Source: JAWWPG01 sp038254365
GTDB lineage: Bacteria; Actinomycetota; Actinomycetes; Propionibacteriales; Nocardioidaceae
Direction of reading: 5' to 3'
Assembly (NCBI GenBank): GCA_038254365.1
Contig: JBBSGI010000006.1
Coordinates: 1-64,000, forward strand
Length of the DNA: 64,000 nucleotides
Shown: in pieces, positions 7,435 to 16,208 of the stretch
Position numbering within the stretch: the stretch's first letter is position 1
Layout: each line of letters opens with the position of its first letter
Notes under the pieces: model-generated
Seen by the model: the letters and a program-made list of their open reading frames with translations, nothing else
Told to the model about the DNA's origin: nothing
Databases searched by the model: none
Translations under genes and position numbers: made by a program

Positions 7435-9810
7435 GTGAAGCAGTCCAGGCATGCTCTTGCCATCGTAGGCGCTCTTGCGCTCGGGGCGGCCCTATTAGTG
7501 GGTCTAGCGCCGTCGGCCGCGGCGTCGATCGGGTTCGGCAAGAGCGTTCTCCAAGGCGATAGCGTTGATGCTCCTACCGCGTTGCAGTTCGGCCCGGACG
7601 GGCGGCTCTACGTCCTGGAGAGAGTGGGCGACGTCAAGGTCTACAGCATCGACCGGGTGGCCGCCAACAGCTACAGGGTCGTATCGAGCGAAGTGATCTC
7701 GTTGGTGCGCACCATTGCCAATCATGACGACGACGGGGCGCCGAACCCATCGATCACCACTCGGCAGGCGACTGGCCTGCTCGTGACCGGGACGGCTTCT
7801 CGTCCCGTCATCTACGTGTCCTCCAGCGATCCCCGTTCCGGCGGCGGACAGCAGGGCGACACGAACCTGGACACCAACTCAGGAACGGTGACCCGTCTCA
7901 CGAAGACAACGTCTGGGTGGAGAAGACTCAACCTCGTGCAGGGTCTGCCCCGTTCAGAGGAGGTCCATTCTGTCAACGGGATGGCGCTGGACGCCTCGAC
8001 AAACACTCTCTACCTCGCGGTGGGCGGCCACACAAACATGGGTGCACCGTCGACGATCTTCGCCAACTTGCCGGAATATGCCCTGTCCGGGGCCATCTTG
8101 TCGATCGACCTCAGCCGGATCGGCAACACGACGTACAACCTCCCGACTCTCGACGACAGCAGCCGCGCGGGCAACCCCGACGCGAACGACCCCTTCGGCG
8201 GAAACGACGGCAACAACCAGGCTGTTATCGATCCAGGCGGTCCGGTGCAGGTGTATTCCCCCGGTTATCGGAACCCCTACTCCGTCATCATCGCCAGCAG
8301 CGGTCTCATGTATGCCGTCGACAACGGCCACAACGCGGGGCAAGGGGGCCTGCCGGTGGGTGAGGGCACCCATCAGTGCACCAACGACCTGAACCCGGCC
8401 GACCCAGGCGTCACAGGCCCCGACAGCATCCATCTTGTTGCCGGCCCGGGCTACTATGCCGGCCACCCGAACCCGACCCGCGGCAACCAAGGGAACACCT
8501 GGTCCGGCGGACAGTCACCTGTCCCGCAGCCGAATCCGGTCGAGTGCGACTACCTCGCCCCTGGCACGGAGAACGGGGCCATCGCGACGGATGTGAGTTC
8601 GACAAACGGAATGACCGAGTACACGGCTTCGAACTTCCATGGGGCGCTCAAGGGTGACCTGCTGCTGGCCGCGTTCGACAACTACGTGACTCGCCTGCAT
8701 CTCAGCACTGACGGCGCGAGCGTGGCGTCGAAGACGACACTGTTCTCCAACGTGGGAAATCATCCCCTCGGCCTCACCTCATTGGGTGACGGTGGGCCGT
8801 TCCCCGGCACAGTGTGGCTTGCAGACTTCGGGCTTGGTGCGATCTACGTGTTCGAGCCGAACGACTACGCCGGCGGGGGTTCGCGGTGCCGGGCCAAGAA
8901 CACCACGACTGCTGACCGCGACCAGGACGGCTACAGCAACGCTGACGAGATCGACAACGGCACCAACCCGTGCTCGGCGGCCGACGTCCCGCCTGACTGG
9001 GACAGCGACTTCCTGTCGAACCTGAATGACATCGATGACGACAACGACGGCCTTCCAGATACCTCAGACCCGTTCGCGATCGACCCGAGCAACGGCATGG
9101 ACACGGTGCCTCCGGTGACCTACACGTTCGATCCGTCGACCTACGTGCCGCATAGCTTACTGAGCCTGGGCTTCACCGGCCTGATGACTAACCGATTCTC
9201 CGACTACGAGAGTCTCTTCGACCGCACCCAGCTCACGGCGGGCGGCGCGCCCGGAGCGCTCACGGTGGACAAGGTCACCGATGGTGACGCGACGGGGGTG
9301 ACCAACACACAGGAGTACGCCTTCCAGTTCGGCGCGCTCGTCACGCCGTCCATTGGAGTCGTGACGGCGCACACTCGCATCATCGCGCCTTTCGACGGGT
9401 TGAACCCTGGCGGTAACCAGTCCATGGGACTATTTCTTGGCACCGGAGACCAGGACAACTATCTCAAGCTGGTCCTGAGCGCGAACAACGGCTCGCCGGG
9501 AGTGCAGCGTCTCCGGGAGGTCAAGGGTGTTGTGACCGCTGAGCAGATCAGGCCACTGCGCCTGCCGGGCCCGGACTTCGTCGACCTCTACCTGCGGATC
9601 GATCCCACTCTCAGCACCGTGCAGCCGAGCTACAGCGTCACGACCGGAGGCGTCACAGGCGCGCGACAGCAGGTGGGTCTGCCGCTCAGCATCCCCGCCA
9701 GGTGGACAGCAGGAACGTCTTCGTTGAGCGTCGGGATCATCTCGACGGCCGTTGGTAACGCCCCTGGCTTCCCGGCGTCGTGGGACTTCATCAAACTTTG
9801 GCTGCACTAG
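7435..9810 (+). CDS. secreted glucose/sorbosone dehydrogenase-like propeller with thrombospondin type 3 calcium repeats
   Basis: About 791 residues from GTG 7435, which follows GAGGGGG. A signal peptide precedes a beta-propeller with blades like PQQ-type glucose/sorbosone dehydrogenases (ALQFGPDGRLYVLE, MALDASTNTLYLAVGG, SPGYRNPYSVIIASSG). Near residues 490-550 come calcium-binding type 3 repeats (DRDQDGYSNADE, DIDDDNDGLPDTSDPF). The C-terminal third resembles a LamG-like beta-sandwich. PQQ-binding residues were not verified, so it may bind rather than oxidise. The Kelch gene follows closely and is probably co-transcribed. Confidence 0.7.
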   Translation: MKQSRHALAIVGALALGAALLVGLAPSAAASIGFGKSVLQGDSVDAPTALQFGPDGRLYVLERVGDVKVYSIDRVAANSYRVVSSEVISLVRTIANHDDDGAPNPSITTRQATGLLVTGTASRPVIYVSSSDPRSGGGQQGDTNLDTNSGTVTRLTKTTSGWRRLNLVQGLPRSEEVHSVNGMALDASTNTLYLAVGGHTNMGAPSTIFANLPEYALSGAILSIDLSRIGNTTYNLPTLDDSSRAGNPDANDPFGGNDGNNQAVIDPGGPVQVYSPGYRNPYSVIIASSGLMYAVDNGHNAGQGGLPVGEGTHQCTNDLNPADPGVTGPDSIHLVAGPGYYAGHPNPTRGNQGNTWSGGQSPVPQPNPVECDYLAPGTENGAIATDVSSTNGMTEYTASNFHGALKGDLLLAAFDNYVTRLHLSTDGASVASKTTLFSNVGNHPLGLTSLGDGGPFPGTVWLADFGLGAIYVFEPNDYAGGGSRCRAKNTTTADRDQDGYSNADEIDNGTNPCSAADVPPDWDSDFLSNLNDIDDDNDGLPDTSDPFAIDPSNGMDTVPPVTYTFDPSTYVPHSLLSLGFTGLMTNRFSDYESLFDRTQLTAGGAPGALTVDKVTDGDATGVTNTQEYAFQFGALVTPSIGVVTAHTRIIAPFDGLNPGGNQSMGLFLGTGDQDNYLKLVLSANNGSPGVQRLREVKGVVTAEQIRPLRLPGPDFVDLYLRIDPTLSTVQPSYSVTTGGVTGARQQVGLPLSIPARWTAGTSSLSVGIISTAVGNAPGFPASWDFIKLWLH

Positions 9811-9833
9811 TCGTGCACGTCGAAGGGAGCACG

Positions 9834-10799
9834 GTGCGTCTCCGTCCACCAAGCATGCTCTTGGCCCTGTTCGTGCTGGCGTTGCCGATGCTGGACCCCT
9901 CGGCCGCCGTACCCGCTGCGATGACAACCGAGTGTTGGACGTGGACGAGAGAAGCACCGAACCAGGTCGCGCGACAGGAGGTGTCGTTCACGGCAGCCGG
10001 AGGCAAGCTGTACCTTGCCGGTGGTCAGATCAGGCTGCAACAGGCCTACGACCCGATCACGAAGACATGGAAACGGGTGCATCCGCTGCCGGTCGCCCTC
10101 GACCACATCCAAGCGATTGCCCTCAGAGGTCTCGTGTACTACATCGGCGGACTGGCCGACTGGCCCTCCCCGAGTGTGCGAAGCGTCTACATATACGATC
10201 CCGTGGCCGACTCATTCTCCAAGGGTGCTCCTATGCCGCTCGGCCGCGGTCGCGGCGCGGGCAGCGCGACGAGCTACCACGGTCGGATCTACGTCTCCGG
10301 CGGTCTGCACGCTGGCTCATCCGTGCCGTGGTTCGACATGTACAACCCGCACACCAATGCGTGGACGTCGCTTCCGGACATGCCGCGCGCTCGCGACCAC
10401 GTCTCCGCCGGTGTCGCGGACGATCGACTGTTCGTGATCGGCGGCCAGATCAGAGGGCAAGGACCAGTCGGCGACAACACGGCCTACGACTTCACGACGG
10501 GTCGCTGGACGGGCGGGCTCGCCCCGCTCCCTACGCTACGCGCGGGAACCGCGACGGCAGTGATGGACGGACGAGTCGTCGTCATCGGCGGCGAGGACGC
10601 CGACAGCGTCCACAGTGACGTCGAGGCCTTCGATCCGGCCACCAACACCTGGGAGCAGCTGCCGCCCATGCGCACCGCCCGCCACGGCACCCAAGCCGCC
10701 GAGTTCAGAGGTGGCGCCTACGTCGCTGACGGAGGCGCCGCACCCAGACACCAGGCCCCAACGGATGTCCAAGAGGCGCTCCACGTCATCAACTGCTGA
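9834..10799 (+). CDS. secreted Kelch-repeat beta-propeller protein
   Basis: About 321 residues from GTG 9834, just after GAAGGGAG. A signal peptide (LLALFVLALPMLDPSAAVPA) precedes about six Kelch blades. These show recurring G-G followed by Y/V and W about six residues on, as in LYLAGGQ, VYYIGGLADWP, RIYVSGGL, LFVIGGQ and VVVIGGE, with YDPITKTWKR and YNPHTNAWTS in between. Kelch propellers usually bind protein or carbohydrate; galactose-oxidase-type active-site residues are not evident. It starts 24 bases after the preceding gene. Confidence 0.75.
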   Translation: MRLRPPSMLLALFVLALPMLDPSAAVPAAMTTECWTWTREAPNQVARQEVSFTAAGGKLYLAGGQIRLQQAYDPITKTWKRVHPLPVALDHIQAIALRGLVYYIGGLADWPSPSVRSVYIYDPVADSFSKGAPMPLGRGRGAGSATSYHGRIYVSGGLHAGSSVPWFDMYNPHTNAWTSLPDMPRARDHVSAGVADDRLFVIGGQIRGQGPVGDNTAYDFTTGRWTGGLAPLPTLRAGTATAVMDGRVVVIGGEDADSVHSDVEAFDPATNTWEQLPPMRTARHGTQAAEFRGGAYVADGGAAPRHQAPTDVQEALHVINC

Positions 10800-10907
10800 T
10801 GGGGTCGCCCTCCGATGCGGAGAGTTCCCCAGGACTTCGTTCGACTCTCCCACTGCATGCGTCTCGGGGTGTCGCTCACGACGGCGCCGACCTCTGACCG
10901 TCAACCA

Positions 10908-11500
10908 TCAGCCGCAATGCCTTGCGCAGCACTTTAACCGTGTGCTGTGCGTCCACGCGCTCGAGTTCTGCTCCTGCTGCTCATTCCACGTGATCAGGTC
11001 GGTAATGAGCTGAGGATCGTAGTCGCAGACCCGCGCTGCGACCCTCGGCTTGAGCGACCCTCGATTCCGGGCGGCCAGCTCGAGAAGCGTCAGCATCGCC
11101 GGGTGCAGGTGCCCGGGCGACCTCGTCGTTGGGAATCGACTTAATGTCGGCGGCCTCGGCGCCCTCGGAAGGCTCGAGGAATCGCGTCCCTCCGAGGCGC
11201 ACCGCCAGGCCGTCATCAACGGCGTCGGCCAGCTGGCAGAGCATCGCCAAGGTGTGGCGCAGATGCAGCGGCACGAACGGCCAAGCCGGCAGATGTACGT
11301 CGGCCCGAATCCGGTTGTCGACGAACACGAACTTGGCGAAATCTCGGTCACGGTTGAGCACAGCCACCTCGAACCGGGCACGTTCCAGGTTGGTAACGTC
11401 GCGGGCAAGCTCAGCGAAGGCCGGAAAAGGGCATGTCTTCGAGCACGCGCACTAACACCACCGCACTGCCGTTCACGACCGGGATGTCCCCGTCCCTGGT
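10908..11500 (-). pseudogene. frameshifted gene of unknown function
   Basis: Protein-like sequence runs along the minus strand but jumps frame. A first piece holds RDGDIPVVNGSAVVLVRV, the next holds VAVLNRDRDFAKFVFVDN and LRHTLAMLCQLADAVDD, and after about 11115 a third frame holds HPAMLTLLELAARNRG and YDPQLITDLITWNEQQ, ending at 10908. The pieces join end to end, so one gene with at least two frame breaks is the simplest reading. I do not recognise the family. Sequencing error is possible but two breaks favour decay. Confidence 0.5.
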
Positions 11501-11652
11501 CGGCAGGTTGCCGACTGGCAGAGTTCCCGAAGCGTCAGAGCGCGGCCTTGGTGCTCGACGATCTGGCGTTCGATGCGTTGGGCCGTGCGGATGAGGTATC
11601 GCCACGGACACCTCGAGTTGGGTTCCAGAGCCCCGTCGGCTAGCGTCCGGGG

Positions 11653-12087
11653 ATGGCCATCATCGACAGCTCCGGGTACGCCCACGTCCGTCTCAGCGTT
11701 ACTGACATCGCCCGTTCGAAGGCGTTCTACGACGACGTCTTCGGCTGGCCGGCTGCTCTCGACGAGTCGGCTCGCGCGGACGAGCCCGGAGTCAGCGAGT
11801 CGGCAGCCGACCTCTACGGCGGAACCATCTACCAGACCCCCAGCGGCGCCCTGCTCGGGCTTCGTCCAGCCGCAGCGGCCGGGGAGCGGTTCGACCCCGA
11901 ACGGGTCGGGCTTGACCATGTGAGCTTCCTCGTCAACTCCCGAGACGACCTCGTCGCAGCGGCGGAGCAGCTCGAGAGCCGGGGCATCGAGCACGGGGAC
12001 GTCACCGACCTTACGGACGCGGGGATCGCGATCTTGTCGTTCAGTGATCCGGACGGCGTGCACTGTGAGCTCACCGCTCCGCTGTGA
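11653..12087 (+). CDS. VOC-family (glyoxalase/dioxygenase fold) protein
   Basis: This 144-residue protein has two vicinal-oxygen-chelate modules: HVRLSVTDIARSKAFYDDVFGWP at the start and LDHVSFLVNSRDDLVAAAEQL in the second half, closing with FSDPDGVHCEL. Such proteins include glyoxalase I, bleomycin-resistance proteins and dioxygenases; the metal ligands would be the first-strand His and the final Glu. The substrate cannot be told. The gene is monocistronic and ends at a strong hairpin shared with the convergent gene. Confidence 0.85.
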   Translation: MAIIDSSGYAHVRLSVTDIARSKAFYDDVFGWPAALDESARADEPGVSESAADLYGGTIYQTPSGALLGLRPAAAAGERFDPERVGLDHVSFLVNSRDDLVAAAEQLESRGIEHGDVTDLTDAGIAILSFSDPDGVHCELTAPL

Positions 12088-12093
12088 GACAAG

Positions 12094-12136
12094 CGAAGCG
12101 GCCCCGGTCGGAGGGCCGGGGCCGCTTCGTTTCGTT
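12094..12136. terminator. bidirectional intrinsic terminator
   Basis: A perfect 14-bp stem (CGAAGCGGCCCCGG, 12094-12107, with its complement 12116-12129) closes an 8-base loop and is followed by TTTCGTT. It lies between two convergent genes and can serve both. Confidence 0.85.
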
Positions 12137-12158
12137 CAAATCAATCCTTCAGGTGCGG

Positions 12159-13283
12159 CTACGGGAAAACCTGCCAGAGCTGGCCACTCCACGCGGGGTT
12201 CCCACCGAAGCCGGTGGCGGGGGAGACCGAGAAGGAGTTCACGTACACGTTCCCCAGATGCGTGACGATCCCTGCCGGGAAAGGCACGTTGACGTGCGTC
12301 CGGGTGCCATCCGTTGCCACCTTCACGACGCGGCCAGGGAAACAGGTCGGGATCTGGTCGAACCCGCAGGTTCCGCCGAACAGCTCGCTGACGTAGAGAG
12401 TTCCGTCTCCACCGCGGGCAACTCCGGTGATCGTGGTGAACCCGCCCCAGTGGCGCTGCACCTGGCCGGCTCGGTTGTACTGCCAGACCCGGGCGGCGTG
12501 CGGAATCTCGGAGTGGAGCTCGCCGACGTAGACCTTGCGCTGTGGGCCGTTGGCGACCACGGTGGGTACGGCGTCGATCTTCGGGCCGTACTCCGGGAGA
12601 GTCGCCCACAACGAGACGTTGTGCCCGACGACCCTGGCGATGTAGTCCCCCGCGGCGTCAGCGACCAGGATCTGACGCGGCAGAGCTAAGACCGAGTACG
12701 GGTTCGAGTCGACGCCCTCGCCGTCGGGGTCGTTGTTCTGCTCGAAGGCGGAGATGTTCGCAACCGGGTGAAGGCTCCCGTTCGGGGTCTTGCCCATCAG
12801 GTGGCCGAGCTGCTTGATCGGTACGCCCGGTGGGACACCCTCGGTGGACCCACCGGTGATGATGGAGTAGTAAGGGCCGTCCGGAAGGTGGCTCGCACCG
12901 TCGGAGCCGGTGGCGAAGCTGCCGTCCTTGCCGGCAGCAGACAGCAGACCGGTCATCACATGGTTCAGGTTGCCGTCGTGGATGCGGGTGACCTTGCCGG
13001 TGACACCGACGCACAGCTCACCCTCGGGGCTCTTGAAGCAGTTGTTTGGATCGTTTGACCCGTGACCCGCTTCGGCGACCAGGAAGTCACCGTTGACGAG
13101 CCGAGACAGTTGGCGCGGGTTGTCCAGACCGCTTGCGACGACAACGTGCCGCGCCATCTGCGGACCCGGCGCGGCTGCCGCACCCAACGACGAGGGAGCC
13201 GCGGCTGCGGCTCCGACCAAAGCCAGGGTGCCGGTCGCGACCGCCATCCAGCGGGTATGTCCGCTGACCTTCGAGCACTTCAT
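12159..13283 (-). CDS. secreted ScyD/ScyE-family beta-propeller protein
   Basis: This 374-residue protein has a signal peptide (MAVATGTLALVGAAAAAP). It then has NHL/SMP-30-like propeller blades such as VVVASGLDNPRQLS, GDGTLYVSELFGG and GRVVKVATDGT, and it ends in WSGQLWQVFP. The layout (VASGLDNPRGL at the start, LWRV-type end) matches the ScyD/ScyE-family proteins annotated in many actinobacteria. No function is established for these; the Scy name comes from scytonemin clusters. It is the fourth secreted propeller within about 8 kb and the only one on the minus strand. Confidence 0.75.
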   Translation of the reverse strand: MKCSKVSGHTRWMAVATGTLALVGAAAAAPSSLGAAAAPGPQMARHVVVASGLDNPRQLSRLVNGDFLVAEAGHGSNDPNNCFKSPEGELCVGVTGKVTRIHDGNLNHVMTGLLSAAGKDGSFATGSDGASHLPDGPYYSIITGGSTEGVPPGVPIKQLGHLMGKTPNGSLHPVANISAFEQNNDPDGEGVDSNPYSVLALPRQILVADAAGDYIARVVGHNVSLWATLPEYGPKIDAVPTVVANGPQRKVYVGELHSEIPHAARVWQYNRAGQVQRHWGGFTTITGVARGGDGTLYVSELFGGTCGFDQIPTCFPGRVVKVATDGTRTHVNVPFPAGIVTHLGNVYVNSFSVSPATGFGGNPAWSGQLWQVFP

Positions 13284-13415
13284 GTAAGTCCCCTTCCCAA
13301 GAGTGATATCAGCCTGACAGTATCCCTACCCTCGACCTGCCGGGGCCGTTTTGAGGCGACGATGAGTTTGTCCCGATACCGCATAGACCCGCCGCGAAAG
13401 CACACGAGGGGAGCC

Positions 13416-13844
13416 GTGAGCCGTGGTGCAACCTACGACGTGGTCGTAGCCGGTCTCGGTGCGATGGGAAGTGCCGCGGCCTACCAGCTGGATGTACGAG
13501 GGTTACGCCCGGGACCGGCTGCCGGCTTGAGCCGGGCCAGCGTCAAGGCTCGGGCCTGTCTCTACACCGTGGCTCAAGCCAGTCGGTTCGTCATCGACTT
13601 CCACCCGATGATGTCCATCGTCATCGTCGCGTCGCCGTGCTCCGGGCACGGGTTCAAGCATTCGGCTGCGGTGGGGGAGTCCTTGGCGCAGCTCGCGACC
13701 CGCGGCCACAGTGATCTCGACCTCGCCGCGTTCTGCTACCCAGGGCGCACCGCGGGCTGGGAATCGCGCGAGGTCGAGTCGCCGGGTCGACCAGGTCGAC
13801 CTAGAGTCGGGGTTACGTCCCGCGCCGCACCCCCGATCCGGTGA
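13416..13844 (+). pseudogene. internally deleted sarcosine/N-methyl-tryptophan oxidase-like gene
   Basis: From GTG 13416, after AGGGGAG, the frame begins with the FAD-binding TYDVVVAGLGAMGSAAAYQL of monomeric sarcosine oxidases. After a short unrelated stretch it jumps to what resembles their C-terminal end (CLYTVAQASRFVIDFHP, then CSGHGFKHSAAVGESLAQLA). Family members are about 370-390 residues; here the central roughly 250 residues are gone, leaving 142 in frame. It cannot be an active oxidase, although the frame is still open and has a good ribosome site. Confidence 0.65.
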
Positions 13845-13869
13845 TGCGGCAGCCGAGAAGGAGAACTTC

Positions 13870-14730
13870 TTGCCCGTCGTTTCGATGAAGGAGACTCTGG
13901 GGCGGGCGTTCACCGAACGGTATGGCGTCGCCGCGATCAACATCGTCAACGACCTCAGCATCGAGGCGGTGCTGGCGGCGGCCGAGGAGGAGCGGGCGCC
14001 GGTCATCTTGCAGACGTCGGTCAAGACCGTGCGGATGTACGGCCGGCGCCAGCTGTACGAGGTGTTCCAGGCCCTGGTTCGTGACGTGTCGGTCCCGGTG
14101 ACGCTCCACCTCGACCACTGCCCGGAGCGGTCGGTCATCAGCGACTGCCTAGCCGGCGGGTGGAACTCCGTGCTGTTCGATGCTCACGAGCTCGATGTGA
14201 CGGAGAACCTGCGCCAGACCATCGAGGTGGTCGAGGAGGCGCGACGCTTCGGTGGGCACGTCGAGGGCGAGATCGAAGGCATCCAAGGCGTCGAGGACGG
14301 CGTCGGCTCGGACGAGCGCCCGGTCCAGCAGAGCCTGGAGGTGGCGGTCGACTTCATCACCCGCACGGGTGTCGACTGCTTCGCACCGGCCATCGGAAAT
14401 GCCCACGGGCAGTACGCCGCCGCGCCCCTCCTCGACCATCAACGGGTCACAGACCTGGTCGCAGCGACCAGTGTGCCGATGGCTCTGCATGGCGGCACCG
14501 GGCTCACCGAGGATCAGTTCCGCGACCTCGTCGGACGCGGGTGCGCGAAGGTCAACATCTCGACGGCTCTCAAGCAGAGCTTCATGAAGTCCAGCCTCGA
14601 GTACCTGCGCTCCGCCGAGCAGACGGGCAACTGGGACCCACCTTCGCTCTTCAACCACCAACGGGCCGCGGTCATGGAGATGGCCCGTCAGCACATGCGG
14701 CTCTTCGACAGCTCGGGGCGCGCCTGGTGA
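13870..14730 (+). CDS. class II fructose-bisphosphate aldolase-family protein
   Basis: About 286 residues. The TTG at 13870 lies 6 bases after GAAGGAGAA and gives the family-typical start (M)PVVSMKE. Zinc-aldolase motifs are visible: VTLHLDHCPE (catalytic Asp and Zn His), VEGEIEGIQG, IGNAHGQY and LHGGTGL. This group (FbaA, GatY, KbaY) splits ketose bisphosphates to DHAP and an aldehyde. Overlap with the next HAD gene and the nearby dihydroxyacetone kinases suggests a sugar or polyol pathway feeding triose phosphate; the substrate is unknown. Confidence 0.85.
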   Translation: MPVVSMKETLGRAFTERYGVAAINIVNDLSIEAVLAAAEEERAPVILQTSVKTVRMYGRRQLYEVFQALVRDVSVPVTLHLDHCPERSVISDCLAGGWNSVLFDAHELDVTENLRQTIEVVEEARRFGGHVEGEIEGIQGVEDGVGSDERPVQQSLEVAVDFITRTGVDCFAPAIGNAHGQYAAAPLLDHQRVTDLVAATSVPMALHGGTGLTEDQFRDLVGRGCAKVNISTALKQSFMKSSLEYLRSAEQTGNWDPPSLFNHQRAAVMEMARQHMRLFDSSGRAW

Positions 14731-15539
14731 CCGCCCTCATCTTGGACTGCGACGGGGTGCTGGCCGACACCGAGCGCTACGGTCATTTGCCGGCGTTCAA
14801 CGCGACCTTTGAGGCGTACGGGCTCCCGGTCCGTTGGGACGAAGACGAGTACGGCGTGAAGCTGCGGGTGGGTGGCGGCAAGGAGCGGATGGCCACGCTC
14901 TTCGAGGACCCCGATTTCGTCAGGTCGTCGAGGCCACCGGCCGACCCCGCGAAACGCGCCGCACTCGTGGCCGAGTGGCACCGCACCAAGACCGCGACCT
15001 TCAAACGGCTGGTGGCCGACGGTCGTGTCCCTGGCCGACCCGGCGTCGCCCGCGTGATCCAGGACGCCCTGGGAGCCGGATGGGTGGTCGCGGTCGCCTC
15101 GACGTCGGCCGAGGAGTCGGTTCGGGCCGTGCTGGAGAACGTCGTCGGCAACCAGGTGGCGGCGCGGGTGCCGGTCTTCGCTGGCGACGTCGTACCGGCC
15201 AAGAAGCCAGACCCCGGGATCTACACGCACACCGTGGCCACCCTCGGGCTGGACCTCGCCGACACCCTGGTCGTCGAGGACTCCCGGAACGGTCTGTTGG
15301 CCGCGACCGGCGCCGGCTTGCCGTGCGTCGTGACTGTCAACGGTTACACCAGGGACGAGGCGTTCGCGGAGGCTGTGCTTGTCGTGTCGGAGCTGGGAGA
15401 CCCCGGTCGGCCACCGATCGAGGTGCTGGCCAACAGGCTACCGTCCGACGATGGCCCCGTTCGACCCGGCGACTTCGTCACGGTTGAAGATCTGAGGGCG
15501 TGCATCGATGCTCGCTCGTCGAGATCCCAAGAGTCCTGA
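14727..15539 (+). CDS. HAD-superfamily phosphatase (CbbY/beta-phosphoglucomutase-like)
   Basis: About 270 residues from GTG 14727 in a GTGA overlap with the aldolase. Motif I is LILDCDGVLADTE (Asp nucleophile and general acid), motif II is VAVASTS, the Lys of motif III is in PAKKPDPGIY, and motif IV is LVVEDSRNGLLAA. The alpha-helical cap between motifs I and II is of the CbbY type. It probably dephosphorylates or mutates a sugar phosphate in the same pathway as the aldolase; the substrate is not known. Confidence 0.85.
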   Translation: MTALILDCDGVLADTERYGHLPAFNATFEAYGLPVRWDEDEYGVKLRVGGGKERMATLFEDPDFVRSSRPPADPAKRAALVAEWHRTKTATFKRLVADGRVPGRPGVARVIQDALGAGWVVAVASTSAEESVRAVLENVVGNQVAARVPVFAGDVVPAKKPDPGIYTHTVATLGLDLADTLVVEDSRNGLLAATGAGLPCVVTVNGYTRDEAFAEAVLVVSELGDPGRPPIEVLANRLPSDDGPVRPGDFVTVEDLRACIDARSSRSQES

Positions 15540-15557
15540 CCAGGTGGAAGGTGCCGC

Positions 15558-16208
15558 ATGAGCCCGAGGAGCGCGCAACAGGACGTCGAGCTCGTCGTCC
15601 GTACCATCGCGGAGACCGCGGTGGAGAACGAGAAGTACTTCGGCGATCTCGACTCGGTGGTGGGCGACGGCGACCTCGGCTACTCGCTCGCTCGCGGATT
15701 CGAGAAGCTGCTCGATGGGTGGGACGATATCGACCGGACCGACCCTGGGACTTTCCTGAAGAAGACCGGGATGATCGTGACGTCGCGCATCGGCGGAACG
15801 TCGGGGCCCATCTGGGGAACCGCTTTCATGCGGGCGGGGGTATCGGTGGGGACGGCGGAGACCCTTACTGGCCACCAGGTCGTGGCGATGCTGCGGGCGG
15901 CGGTCGAAGGCATCAAGGCACGGGGCCAGTCCGACGTCGGCGACAAGACCCTGATCGACGTTCTGGTGCCAATGACCGACGAGATCGAACGGCAGCTGCA
16001 GGCTGGGGCAGACTCGACGGCGACTCTCGAGGCTGCGGCCAGCACTGCCCGCAAGGCTGCGGAGGCAACCGAGCACATGGTCGCCAAGAGGGGGCGCGCG
16101 TCCTACACGGGCGAGCGCAGCATCGGTTCAGTCGACGCCGGCGGGATGGCCGTGGCCGTCATCGTCGAGCGCATCCACCAGGCATGGAAAGCAGAGGAGG
16201 CGTCATGA
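15558..16208 (+). CDS. DhaL-like kinase ATP-binding subunit (divergent paralogue)
   Basis: This 216-residue protein has the DhaL fold: GDGDLGYSLARGF binds Mg-ADP through its Asp residues, GGTSGPIWGTAF forms a helix-capping loop, and RGRASYTGERSIGSVDAGG is the C-terminal signature. Compared with the second DhaL here (GDADHGSNLSRGF), the conserved His and Asn of the metal-site motif are Leu and Tyr. It overlaps its DhaK partner by 4 bases. The pair probably phosphorylates a ketose other than, or in addition to, dihydroxyacetone; that is inference. Confidence 0.85.
   Translation: MSPRSAQQDVELVVRTIAETAVENEKYFGDLDSVVGDGDLGYSLARGFEKLLDGWDDIDRTDPGTFLKKTGMIVTSRIGGTSGPIWGTAFMRAGVSVGTAETLTGHQVVAMLRAAVEGIKARGQSDVGDKTLIDVLVPMTDEIERQLQAGADSTATLEAAASTARKAAEATEHMVAKRGRASYTGERSIGSVDAGGMAVAVIVERIHQAWKAEEAS

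Noticed and set aside
12159..13283. Scytonemin biosynthesis role
   Set aside because: The ScyD-like name reflects a family label only; no other scytonemin genes are present.
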